DNA of 64,000 nt from assembly GCA_030272585.1 (NCBI GenBank), contig BSYQ01000001.1, forward strand, positions 1,116,001 to 1,180,000, read 5' to 3'. The translations under genes were made by a program, and so were the position numbers. Of the stretch, positions 33,403 through 44,784 are shown one piece after another (within the stretch, counting starts at the first letter, position 1; every line of letters begins with the position of its first letter). The DNA is from Bryopsis sp. KO-2023. Lineage: Eukaryota; Chlorophyta; Ulvophyceae; Bryopsidales; Bryopsidaceae. The notes under the pieces were generated by a model. The model searched no databases, had not been told where the DNA came from, and was given only the letters and a program-made list of their open reading frames with translations.

Positions 33403-36116
33403 ATGGCGCACGTTCCCTGTACGAGATTCGTATCGAGCGCACGTTGGTCCGCCTTGGCTTCCCCATCGTTATCGAAACCGTGTACTCTCTCTAGTCGGCT
33501 TGCTGGGCGTGGACGCCGGCCTATCGTAAAGGTGAGGTCCACTCGCGTCTATTCTTGGCATTCCTCAAACATTCGATCACTTCGAGCTTAATTTCAATGA
33601 TATTTTCTGCAGATGCACTTCTGATAAAATTCACAATTCCCATACCCTCAAGATACCCCCCCCTCCAGACACACACCCAGCTCTGTTTTGTAGTCCCAGG
33701 GCAATTAATTGGTGGAAGATGCTGCAGGATTTGACTGTCTTTCTTGATCCATCTTGGATTTTCGCCACAGGTGTTTGAGTTGATGTGTGGATTCAGAGTG
33801 CAGCCATCAGTTCTGAGGCCGAAGTCTTGCATGCCCTGGAAGGAATCATTGATCCAGACCTGGGTGAAAACATCGTGGATTGCGGCTTTGTGAAAGATCT
33901 GGATGTGAACCGGGACACGGGAAATGTGGCTTTCAGACTGGAACTCACGACGCCAGCCTGTCCTGTAAAGGATGAGTTTCAGCGGCAAGCCATTGAGTTT
34001 GTGGAGAATCTGGAATGGGTGGAAAATGTGGATGTCACCATGGATGCTCAAGCCAGGCAGCCAATAGATTCAATGGATGGAGGACGACCAGGGGGTCTAG
34101 CTAAAGTGAATCATGTTGTGGCGGTGTACAGCTGCAAAGGAGGTAAATCAAACTCCAGAAAAATTACCAGAGTGCTGGGGGATTTTTTTTTTTTTTTCTT
34201 GCAATCAACCCACTTGAATCGGCTGGGATTTTTACGACCCTTTGAGTTTCTCTACTGGCACGTTATATTTCTGTGGCTTCCTCTCTTATTATTTATCGGT
34301 TTGTTAATGAAAGGCTGCTGATCGATTTTTTGTTTGGAAAAATACAGGTGTAGGGAAGTCAACCGTTGCGGTGAATCTTGCTTACACGCTGGCTCAAATG
34401 GGAGCAAAGGTTGGGATTTTTGACGCTGATGTGTACGGGCCCAGTTTACCCACAATGGTGAATCCAGAGCTTCGTGTCATGGAAATGGACCCCGAAACCA
34501 AGGCGATCAAGCCGACGGTGTACGAGGGGGTGAAATTGGTTTCTTTTGGCTTTGCCGGGCAAGGGAGCGCGATAATGAGGGGGCCTATGGTGTCTGGGGT
34601 GGTTCAGCAGCTTCTCACACAAGCTGACTGGGGTAAGACGCATAAGGTGGGATTTTTATTCCTGACAATTGCTTTTCTTTATATTTTTTGCACATACAAA
34701 TGAAGCGGGTGGATGGGAACTGCTTTGTGAAGCCTGTTTTGTTTGAAATCCTACTGTCTAGAAAACTTCTTTTTGCATTGAATCTGAAACTGATCGAAAT
34801 TGCTCCAACTAGTATAGTGACACAACGCTGGTGCACTCGCCAGCGCTCTTCGGAAGCATCAGCTTTTCAGAATTTTACCAACGTCCAGAAACTAGCATCT
34901 GAGGGTGCTCAAGATTTCATGGGGATTGCACTGTTTCAGGCGAACTCGATTACCTGATAATGGACTTCCCTCCTGGCACTGGGGACATTCAATTGACTCT
35001 GTGCCAAACCGTCGCCCTCTCCGCAGCTGTGGTCGTAACGACCCCACAAAAGCTGGCATTTGTTGATGTGGCCAAGGGAATCCGAATGTTCGCCCGGCTG
35101 ATGGTGCCTTGCGTTTCGGTGGTCGAAAACATGTCCTATTTTGAGGTGGATGGAGTCCGGCACCTGCCGTTTGGATCTGGCTCTGGGGATCGCATTTCGG
35201 CAGACTATGGGCTGAAGCATCTCATTCGGTTCCCTATCGTACCAGATTTATCGATGGCTGGCGATGGTACAGTTTCACTCAATGCTTATAGTCTCGAAAC
35301 AAGTATTTTTTTGTTTGTTTCTGGGGGTTTGGGAACCCGTTGAGATTTTGAGGATCTCAGTTTTCCACAGATGGACGACCCCTTGTGGTGAGTGACCCTG
35401 TCAGCGATGTCGCCAGAGCCTTTGGAGAGCTGGGGGCCACGGTTGTGCAGGAGATTGCCAAGCTAAGAATGGTCGCAAAGACTTGCGTCCGATTTGACTC
35501 GGAACTCAGGGCCTTCGTGGTAAACTTGCCTGGTGCAAAGTCGGACCAGGAATTCATCTTGGACCCGGCTGTTGTTCGTAGAAATGATACGTCAGCTAGG
35601 AGCGTCAACGAATGGACAGGTGAGCAGACTTCAAATCCAAAAAGTGAAATACAAAAATTCAAAAGAGCCCTTTGTTTCTTGTGGGTCGTCCAATGCACCA
35701 ATCAATCGGTAGACTGTTGACTGTTGTTTTGGAGTTTTAGGAATCAGTTGTTCGTACTGCATTGTTTCTCAGCTTCCCCTTCAGTGTTTGATCGTCTTTA
35801 TTGATAGCAGAATTTATTCAGTTCCTTTGAGGTTCAATCATTGTGACATTGTTGCAATCAAAACACAGGCGAGAAAATAATGGAGGAGGTTGCGGACGAT
35901 ATCGTTCCGGAGGCAGTCAACCCTCTGGGCAACTACGCAGTTCAGATTTTGTGGGAAGATAATTTCAACCAAGTGGCTTCTTTCGACTTGCTGGAAAGTT
36001 TGCCTCGACTGGATGCCACCGAAAGAAAGGAGCAATTGAAATCACTTGGAAAGGAGGGGGGGTCTGAGGAAGTGACGGCTGCACAGAAAATCATGGCTGC
36101 TGCTCAGAATCCATAG
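33403..36116 (+). CDS. HCF101: HCF101-type P-loop Fe-S cluster assembly protein
   Basis: Six exons: 33403-33531, 33797-34142, 34348-34632, 34940-35266, 35371-35619, 35869-36116, giving 527 residues (Arabidopsis HCF101 is about 530). Residues 1-43 are basic and Ser-rich, like a transit peptide. A DUF59/MIP18 domain (about 44-125) has [20 protein letters not shown] and [11 protein letters not shown]. The Mrp-type ATPase follows, with the P-loop SCKGGVGKST split by an intron after GG, then [11 protein letters not shown] and [12 protein letters not shown]. The C-terminal DUF971 domain has [16 protein letters not shown] and GNYAVQILW. In plants the protein carries 4Fe-4S clusters to photosystem I and ferredoxin-thioredoxin reductase. 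All domain landmarks are intact. Confidence 0.95.
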
Positions 36117-37663
36117 ATAAAATCCTCTGGGATTTTTTGATTTTTTTGGCAGAGACAGAGAGAAATTGCAGATTTTTTGATATTTTGGTGTAGAGAAATG
36201 TGTTGTTTTGGTCATTTTCATTGTAACTCATATTCATCTTTGCTCTCAAGGGAGAATGACACAAAAAAAAGTTGATTATTTTCTATTACATGTATCCTGT
36301 TCCAGTGCGTGAGTCACCCCTCTGCATCAAATCAGGCTGTTCAGAACTTCGGGCCAAGCGTGTGGAAGATTTCAGGAAGCAACTTTTGGGGTTAACAGTT
36401 GATTTTCTCTTTTCAAGGCATGTGAGTGTTTTTCCCATCAGATCCAGGAATTAAAAAACATATGTCCCCTGGAAGAAGTTCCAAATCCCATCCTTTCATT
36501 TTAATTCAGTTTTTCAAGCATGATTGACCAAAACTTGCACCTGTCAATGAGAGATGCTGGAACATCCCACCATTCATGATTGACATCCCTGTTAATTAGG
36601 CAATTAGGCAATTTCAACTGAAGCCTGACTTTTTTCAGTTCAATAAATCTTACTGTGTCTCATTAGTTAAGTTCTTGATCTCAGATGCGCTAAGAATTGT
36701 GAATCTGCGAAGATTCTGTGCGTATACACAGTAAAAGGGATCATGTTGGTCAAGTATATATATATATATATAATAGCACTGTCACTATAGCGCTATTGCT
36801 ACAAGTGAGTGGAACAGTGAATATCATTCCCTTACAAAGAAGAATTCTTGATAATTGCAACGACAGCTTCAACATCCCCGTTTCCACTCACGGCACATTT
36901 AGCAATGCACTATCAACATTCCAATTCAACCACAAATAACGAGAATAGAGGTATGCTCGAATCTGGCCCCAAAACATGTGTTCCGGACAATCACCAGTTC
37001 TTTTTTGGAGAACAAAAATAAGAAAGAAGCAAGAGTTCTTAGCGAGAAAACGATTCCATATCATTCCTGCAATAAATTTCAAAAAGTAAAAAACCGCTAC
37101 TTGCTACGAAAACACGATCCCCGAAATCCTTAAAGCTGGTGAACGGACCAGGGGAAAAAAAAGGGCAAGTGTTGAGGTTGACCACGAGGAAAAATGCTGC
37201 TGTCCCAACATACATTTTTTGATATGAGAAAAAGGTTGAACTTTCGAAAGAAAGAGAAATACCCATTTTGAGGGTATTTTTAGACCTACTAGATGCTTGA
37301 TTGCAAACTTGACAACACCCCATGGGGTGCGTAGGTGGAGTGTGTTTCTTACTCCAAAGCAGAGACTTGCAGCAGCTTTTGCTGCTGATTTATTGAAGCC
37401 CCAAATTTACTCACAAGAAAAAACGCCGGCGACCTGAGTGAGAAAACAGGGCATAAAAAAAGCTGAGTCTTTTTCTCTTTTCCTTTTCAGAAAACAAAAT
37501 CGCCTGAATTCCCATATTGGAAAGCCGGAGTGTTACCAGCTGCACAAAGGTAGTCAAGAGATCGATTAAACAAAGAAAAAGGAAAAACAGTGCGTGTATA
37601 TTCATCTTCTAAAATAAAGGTACATTCATAAGCAAATCAAACCGTGTCCACAGCGAGGTGATG
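36117..37663. other. Convergent 3' region, no supported gene
   Basis: T/G-rich after HCF101 to about 36800, then A/C-rich toward the protease gene on the minus strand. A (TA)n tract lies at about 36756-36771 near the switch. Confidence 0.45.
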
Positions 37664-39385
37664 TCAGTAAACAGTGGAAATAAATAACGAGGGGTCACCT
37701 GCAGCAGGCACCGACACCGGAGCATCGTTTGCTGCTGGGTCGTCATATGTTTGTGATACATCAGAATCAGGCTTGATTTCGCTCAATAACGCCTCTTCCT
37801 CTTGCTGGACATTTTCTGTGTCTTCATCAGGTGCCTGTGAATCGGGCCCGTCCTGTTCGGAGCCACCAGACTCTGGGGACCCTCCAGGAACACTTCCCTC
37901 AGCCTCCTTGGGTGCCGAATTCTTGCCATTTTGGGAGCGTGGATGCACATCGTCTGGAATTTCCTCAGGGAAGGCTGGAAGCTCACAGTCAGGGTTTTCG
38001 TAAATGGTGGATTCCTTGCCACCAAGCTTGTACAGCCATTCACAAAAATCAAAGATTCTGGTGTACACGCCGGGCGATCGTCCTTGACCTTTCACCGTGT
38101 CGGTGCACTCATAACCAAACGATGTCAAGCCAATCAGGACATCATTCTCCCCACAACCGTTGCTGACCTTCACCAGCCCACCACCAGAATCACCTGAACC
38201 CAGCAACAATCTCTCCTCAACCCCATCCAATGCCAGTAATTACTGTTATAACAGGCATCGACAAACTGACGGTATATTCAATCGTTTGAATATACCTTTG
38301 CAGACATCTGAATTGTTTCCTTGCGCGCACATCATGGACGATGTCACGCCATCAAACACTTGCACCTTGCATTCATCATTCTGGACGATAACCAGCTCCA
38401 CCTCCTGGAGCTCCAAGAAGAATGGTTTGGTAGCATCCTTTCCCCATCCCACCACCTTTGCCTTTCCGACAGAACTCTTGGCCTGGCTGATGTCCAGCTT
38501 TGCTGGGGTTTTCGTTGTTTTGCTGTCCAGCATGAGCAAGGCGATATCGAAGCCTTTTGTAATGTCCTCGGGATCGAAATCTTGGTGGACAATTGTCCTG
38601 CAAGTTTCACGGATCTGAAAAACCAATCAATCCAAGTGTCAGCGTAATAATATTTTGATATTTGATCCAATATAGTTTGAACTCCATGACTGACATGCAA
38701 GCAACAGTTTCTCAAAACGAGAAAAATAAATAAATAATAAAGAGCATTCTTACAAAAGAATGATGTGCTTTTTTCTGTCAAAATGTGTGTGGCAATGAAT
38801 CTACACCACCACCCACTCGACCTTTTGCTTGCAATGACCTGAACCCCCTCAATCAGTCTCATATATCCAAAAGAACTCAAAACGCCCGCGGAAGCGGATA
38901 AATACCTCGGTGTCGACGTCATCAACAAGATCGCGTCCTCCAATGTGCAGCATTGGGAAAGTCTCCGATCCAGGAACTCCAGGATGGACACAATGCGCAG
39001 CAGTAACCACCAGGTCTTCAGCGATCAAGACGCCGCCGCAGAAGTGATCTTTCGGATCGTGCTTTCCGCTGTGGCGGTGTCTCTGCAAACTCGTCGCGTA
39101 AGGATAGCGACCTGGTTCCGCATCGGTCCCACCCTATTCCGTGCCGCCAATCGCTCGATCAACACAGGAGCTATGAAAATTTGGTTCGTGCCGCCAATCG
39201 CTCGATCAACACAGGAGCACGATGAGAATTTGGTTCAACAGGGAAACCTGCGCGGGTTTGGCTCCCCAGAAAAGAGCTTCGAATAAACTTACCTGGATTT
39301 TGCCTTTAGCGAGTCTTTTTGTGGGGCAGCTGGCTCGTTTGGAATAAGCTGCAAACAAACATGCAGTCTCCATCAGCCAAAGCAT
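37664..39385 (-). CDS. Trypsin-like (S1) serine protease zymogen with acidic tail
   Basis: Four exons on the minus strand: 39385-39293, 39133-38906, 38614-38296, 38193-37664, giving 389 residues. Residues 1-29 form a short hydrophobic start and propeptide. The Lys29-Ile30 bond precedes [10 protein letters not shown], matching the IVGG activation site, and the first intron falls inside it. The catalytic triad is complete: His78 (TAAHC), Asp130 (FDIALLML), Ser216 (GDSGGG). Asp lies six residues before the catalytic Ser (DVCKGDS), as in proteases that cut after Lys or Arg. Past the domain (ends near EWLYKLGG), a tail of about 120 residues is Glu/Asp/Ser/Pro-rich and likely disordered. The N-terminus is a weak signal peptide, so secretion is inferred. 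A gene starts only 67 bp away on the opposite strand. Confidence 0.88.
39141..39236. repeat. Tandem duplication of about 48 bp in first intron of the protease
   Basis: 39141-39187 and 39188-39236 are near-identical adjacent copies. They differ by a few bases (CTATGAAAA versus CACGATGAGAA). On the minus strand each copy can read as an IGGT-containing peptide. Confidence 0.85.
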
Positions 39386-39452
39386 TGTTCGTCCCTTACG
39401 AAGTTCGACGGGGAACAATGCTTGCTACGCTGGGGCAGATTAAAAAAATCCG

Positions 39453-39701
39453 ATGGGTGGATCCGAACCTGGTAAAGTGCTGCAAAGAGCAAGCAACACA
39501 GCAGCCACCAACTTTAAGGAAATCATGGCTGTTTTAGCAACACCGCCCCCACGCTATCAGCGAAATCCAGAGTATGTTTATTTTCTGGTCGACCTGGATT
39601 GGAATCGACAGTTGTTTTCCAAACAGCTTGAAATTAGCGATGCTGCCGCATGCGCGCTCTTTCATACCCTCCACCTCGCGTGTCGTCAAGAAATGATGTG
39701 A
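39453..39701 (+). CDS. Orphan 82-residue intronless protein
   Basis: Not recognised. A clean frame from an ATG encodes MGGSEPGKVLQRASN, then a PPPRYQRNPEYVYFLVDLDW segment, a helix-like QLFSKQLEISDAAACALFH, and ends RQEMM. Amino-acid composition is protein-like, with aromatic and charged residues well spread. Its start is 67 bp from the divergent protease start, repeating the head-to-head pattern of the window. DNA just after the stop is G/T-rich up to about 40080, as behind other + strand genes, before turning A/C-rich. That supports a real + strand transcript here. Confidence 0.55.
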   Translation: MGGSEPGKVLQRASNTAATNFKEIMAVLATPPPRYQRNPEYVYFLVDLDWNRQLFSKQLEISDAAACALFHTLHLACRQEMM

Positions 39702-39782
39702 CACTGAAACCGTCGAGTTTGGCTGCAGCAGATTGTTGGTGGGTCAGGAAACTGAATTTCCAAAGTTTCTGTGTGTGCAATC

Positions 39783-39813
<31 letters not shown>

Positions 39814-42652
39814 TCCAAAGTTTGTTTGGGGGATGTGAGGTCCATTTCCCACCCCCATTTTTTTCATTCTGGAGCGGCTGGATTCTTTCAGCATTTTTTT
39901 TGGCATATGTGGAGGGCATCAAATTGTCTCCGCCAAGTGCAGGAACAAAACTTATTCTTTGTGAAACCACAAAGAAAAATAAATACTGTTGAGGAGGGGG
40001 GGATTTTGTTTTGGGGGGGGGGTCTGTGTCTGTGACTGCTGGAATTTGCTCCCTTTGTTTGTTTTCAGTGGTGGGTTTTCTTCCTTGTAAAATATAAGGT
40101 TCCTTATCGAAGGTCATGATCACAACACCCTTGGACAGTGAACGAAATTGTAATTTGAAACAGGAAGATACCAACAAAATGAACAGAATACGATTCTTTG
40201 AGGAACGATGGTACCAATTCACAGGAAAAAAGGTAGGAAACTGCCTTGACAATAGAACTCTTCGGTCCCAAGTTTTGAAACTGTAATTGATTTCTTCCCT
40301 TTATTTTTCCAGCTTCAAATTCCTACATTCTTGCACCTTAAGTGTCAAAAATTTCCAATGTTAAAATGAACATCCAGACAATCGCTGGTATTTTCACTGT
40401 CCCCACGAGAAGTCTAACACAGTGCAATTTATCAGTTGAAACAAGACCCCGTGTCATTTTCCCCAACAGAGTTCATGCACATCCCTCAAGATTAAATTTC
40501 CAAAAAACGATTTTATGGACCCCCAGCATATTTGTGGAAGGCACAGATTGATGTTGAGACTCCAGCTTTTTCCATTTAAACACAATTTTACAGTCGAGGG
40601 CACCACAGCCCATGGTACAAATAACCACCAGTCCCAGGTTCACGGGTTTGATCAACAGGAGACAAATGATTTTCCCACACAACTTCCAAGGCAGGGACCC
40701 ACACATATTATACCCTTACAAACAAAACAAATGTCCAACTCGCCTTGAAAGAAATAGCCATAGTAGGGTGCCGAAGAACCCCTCCGCCTGCACTCGATTC
40801 CAAAAAAAAAAATAAAAAATCAGGCCAACCCCCACAGCCCAATTTATGCATCAATCCGACGATGCGAAGCTTTCCATGCCTCGTCTTTTTCCCTTTCCCA
40901 GAAACTTTTTATCGACATTCATTGTTTTCGTCCCTTCAATGATTTTTTTTGGTTGGAACAGCACTCACAGCTGTGGCTTCCAACTTCCTCCCCCCAATCT
41001 GTTGAATTTTTTTTTTATCAACATTTTTTAGTTCACTTTTTTTCTCCTCGCAAATGTGGTGCTCAGAACCCAACAGCGTTCAACTTTCTCACCAAATTCC
41101 GAAATCCCTCCGCTCCTCCCGCACCAAATTCGTTGATATTTTTTTTATATCAACATGATTTTTTTCACCTTTTTCCTCCTCGCAAATTTGGTGCTTGCAA
41201 AACACAACAGTGTCCAAATTCCTCACCAAATTATGAATCCCCCCCACCCCATATTTGTTCTTTTTTTCAAAATTTTTTTCACTTTTTTTTCTCCTCGCAA
41301 ATGTGGTGCTCACAGAACACAACAATGTCCAAATCCCCCCGCCCCTCCCAGCCCACCCCACCCAATATTTGTTCTTTTTTCATTTTTTTTTTTTGTACTC
41401 CACCACCCTTCCACCACATCATTGTTTGTCACTCATCCATTAAAAATTGCTTATCTTTCCCCTCGGGAAAATCCCCCAAACCATCAAACCTCGTGTTTCC
41501 TGTGACACGGGCGATCGAAAAAGTGTACAATAAAAAATCACACAAACTCACAACAAAAGCACAACAAATAAAGTAGAAGTTAAAAAAAGAAAAAAAAATC
41601 CTACCATCGAGGCCATCCCAACTCCTTCAAAATTGCTGAAAAGAGCGGGTTCCCTGTATATTACCACTCTCAGCATGAATTGAGAGGCATTCATTTTTCC
41701 CTCCGACCAGATGAAACCATCGCCAAGCAATAAAAAACTGGAAAGAAAGGATAGGGAGGGAAAAAAAAAAAAACGACCCATCTTTTTTTTTTTTTTTTTT
41801 TTCTCGAAAAATAATTATTTTTGCTTTCCCACCAAACCCAAGTTCTCACCAAACCGCAATGCTGTCCATCAACGCTAATGCATGAAGGAGTTCGAATATC
41901 GCCATCAGCAATATTGACCCGTCCAAACATTATCCAAATTAACCAACAATTCCAAACTCCCCCCCAGTTTGGATCCGCAGTGCAAAAAAACACCCCTTCA
42001 GTTGAAAAAGAACGAGAAAACCAAAAAAAAAAAAAAAGAAAAGAAAAATACAAAATGTCGCCTCATTCTTTTGTCTTCCCTGTTTTTTTGAAAAAAAATA
42101 ATAGAAAAAACACCCTGAAGACATTCAGGGTGATATTTTGAAAATGAAAATAAAAAAAATAGTGCAAAAAAGACTGACTATCCCTTGTCAGTTTCTGCAC
42201 AAAGTAACCTTACACCACTGTCCATTTAAAAAAAAAATGGAACAGAGGGAAATCCCTGTTACAACCAATACTCGTGCAACTAGTATTTGTTTTTTTTTCT
42301 TGTTTTTTTCTTGTATAGTTTTTAGTTATATTTTTTTTTTCTTTTTTTTTCAGCTGTTATTCACAGCCATGTGTTTTTTCCCCAACCACTTTTTTTGGTA
42401 CACCAATACATTTTTTTTTGTCTTTTCGAAAACTTTTTTTTGTCCCCACTGTATTTTTTTTTGTGTGGGGAAAAATATCCTACCCCCCTCCCTGAAGAAT
42501 TTTACTCAATCCCCAGTCATATGTTGGTTCCAGAAAGAATCCATATTCTTTCCACTTTTTCAAATTCAGTCATTTCCCCCCCCCCTCTGCAGCAGCCACT
42601 ATATTTTTTTCTTTCTTTTTTCTTCTCAATTCTTTCTGATTGAAAAGTGGCC
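39702..42652. other. Convergent homopolymer-rich region, no further gene
   Basis: G/T-rich to about 40080, then A/C/T-rich to the kinase stop. It contains a (GATT)n microsatellite at about 39785-39812, a set of repeats at 41036-41400, and many T and A runs. Frames here are low-complexity only. Confidence 0.45.
41036..41400. repeat. Three imperfect repeats of about 120-130 bp
   Basis: A motif CTCCTCGCAAATGTGGTGCT followed by ACAACA and GTCCAAAT recurs near 41040, 41170 and 41290, separated by T-rich stretches. The copies are diverged but collinear, so this is a short minisatellite. Confidence 0.75.
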
Positions 42653-44328
42653 CTACAGAGGTGGATGCACGGGGACCAAATTGCTCGAATCCGTGGATAA
42701 CCACGGATGTCTTGCAGCATCCTCCACCGACATCCTCAAGCTGCCATCCTTGACGAGGAGCCGTTGCAAAAAATCCACCCCGGTCTGACTGCAGCTCTTC
42801 AATGCTGGGTCATCGAAGTCGGGGGACCTGGAGAGGATTGCCCTCAGCAAGTCTGTCGTCGTCCGCATTGACCCCTCCTCCTCAGCACTCCAAAACGGGT
42901 GACGACCCGCCAGCAAACTATACGCCAGCGTCCCCAAACTCCACATGTCAGCCGGGGTGGAGGCCCGCTTGCAGAAGACCTCAGGGCTCCAATGCGTCGG
43001 CGTGCCAAGAGCCTGCGAAACATGCCCCACACCTGCAAAAACAAAGGCACTTTCTTGTTGAAATTGTGGCAACTCAATTGACAATCCGTCAGAGAGAAGA
43101 AGTGTCATGTTTTGACCTCCATTTCATGCTGTGAAAAATTCACTTCCAGTCGGGATGCTGGAAAGCTATGTGTGTGTGTGTGTCAGGGAGGGGGATTGGG
43201 ATTTGAGGAATTGTTGTGTTCGACCAGACTTCACACAAGGAGATTAACAAACAAAACGAGCCGACCAAAGCGAGAACTCACCAATGTGGCGACATGTCCC
43301 AAAATCGATGGCTTTTAGCCACCCAGTTTGGAGCAAAGAGGGGTTGCTCCGCAACAACCGGCGGCTTGTTGTCGAGTCGATGACGAAGTTGGCTGCTTTC
43401 ACATCGCCATGCAGGATTTTGTGGAGGTGGCACTGCTTCAACACCCCCACGACTTCTGTCACGATAGCCACCACCTGGTCCTCACGAAGAGGGCTGTGTG
43501 CCTGCAACAGCCAACAAAAGCAAATCATCGATTAGGATGCAGTCCATTCAGAAGGATGCCTTGATTCCATTTAATCATTAAGAAAACTTAGGCCCATATC
43601 ACTTGTCCGAGGCTCTTCAAACATTTCAGAGCAACAATTGCAAAGAACCCTCCATTCAAAATGCCACAGTGATACTCTGCTCCATGATTGCTGTTTTCAG
43701 GACTGATGCTCTCTCTGCCAGTGGCTTGAGTCTTCCTTCTACTCACCGCTATGAAGTCTTGGAGGTCCCCTCCTCCACAAAGATCCATGACGATGTATGA
43801 TGTTTTAGCTTTGGGCCCTCCAGCAACCAAATCGTCATCAATGAAGGTCCTCATGCCAACAACACTGGGGCAATCTTGCAATTGCGACATGATGCTCGCT
43901 TCCAGCTTGGCTCCTCCACTCCCCACTCCTCGCCTCTTCGACCTGATTTCCTTTATGGCCACGTCATTGCCTGACGATTTTTCTGTCCCCCTGTAGACGG
44001 TCCCGTACGTCCCACGGCCCAGCTCGCAAGTGACGTCGTAAAACCCGGATAGCGACACCTCCTGCACCACCTCCCGGACGACGCCCATCGTGTCAGAAAC
44101 GCCCTTTGATTTTCTCCCTGGGCACATGGTATCAATGCTTCTTCGCGGGGCGTTATGATTGATGCTATTTTTGTCGACAACCTCCTTCGTCGAAATGCAT
44201 TTTCTTCGGGCAGCATCGAACCATTTCTTTGTCCTGGGCTGGACTGTCGGCTTTGGATACCTGACGCTCCATTCCAGCATTCGCGTTGTTCTGATGAACT
44301 CCCTAACGCTGATACCCTTCTCGCTCAT
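42653..44328 (-). CDS. Protein kinase with HGD instead of HRD catalytic loop
   Basis: Three exons on the minus strand: 44328-43747, 43501-43282, 43032-42653, giving 393 residues. Residues 1-95 are basic and unlike known domains. The glycine loop is GRGTYGTVY (Gly104, Gly106, Gly109) with Lys126 in VAIKE. The catalytic loop reads HGDVKAAN (His225, Asp227, Lys229, Asn232), so the Arg before the catalytic Asp is Gly. DFG is present (Asp260). The APE motif is SPE within THWSPEVF, followed by ADMWSLGTLAYSLLAG. All ATP and Mg ligands are present, so it is probably active without activation-loop phosphorylation (non-RD). The fold is Ser/Thr-kinase-like, near the calcium/calmodulin-dependent group, but the family is not certain. 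It is divergent from the SPX gene. Confidence 0.88.
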
Positions 44329-44784
44329 GGCTGCAAATTTCGTTGCACGAGCTTGCGTGTTGCCGACGGCGTGAGAAAACTGTGCGTTGGATGGCCAACG
44401 AAACGGCACGCAGTAGTAGGGAAAGAAAGAAGTGCCTTTCGCCCACGCAAAGTAGGGAACATGCACCGTCTAGAATTTGAAGGGTTGAGCGACACGGCTG
44501 TACACAGGTCAAATAGTAAAAAGTGATTGTACCTGCATGACAGACATATACGTGTCCGTTTTTCGTGAGGCCAAACTTCCAACTACATGTACCTTTCTGT
44601 TCGGGGAGCGTGGAGCGCCGATGCCAGAAACGCTGCAGGGTTAAAGGGACAAAAGAATATTCTCTCTCAACGCCACGTTCCTTTGCGCGCGCTCAAGTTT
44701 TTCGAACGTCTCGCAGTCTAAATTTTTGCGACGACTGATGCGCACACTCCGACACCTCGTTACCGTTCCAGGGTCGGAGCCAGC
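44329..44784. promoter_or_regulatory. Bidirectional promoter between kinase and SPX genes
   Basis: 456 bp between divergent start codons. The kinase frame stays open upstream to about 44466, but without an ATG. Confidence 0.45.
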
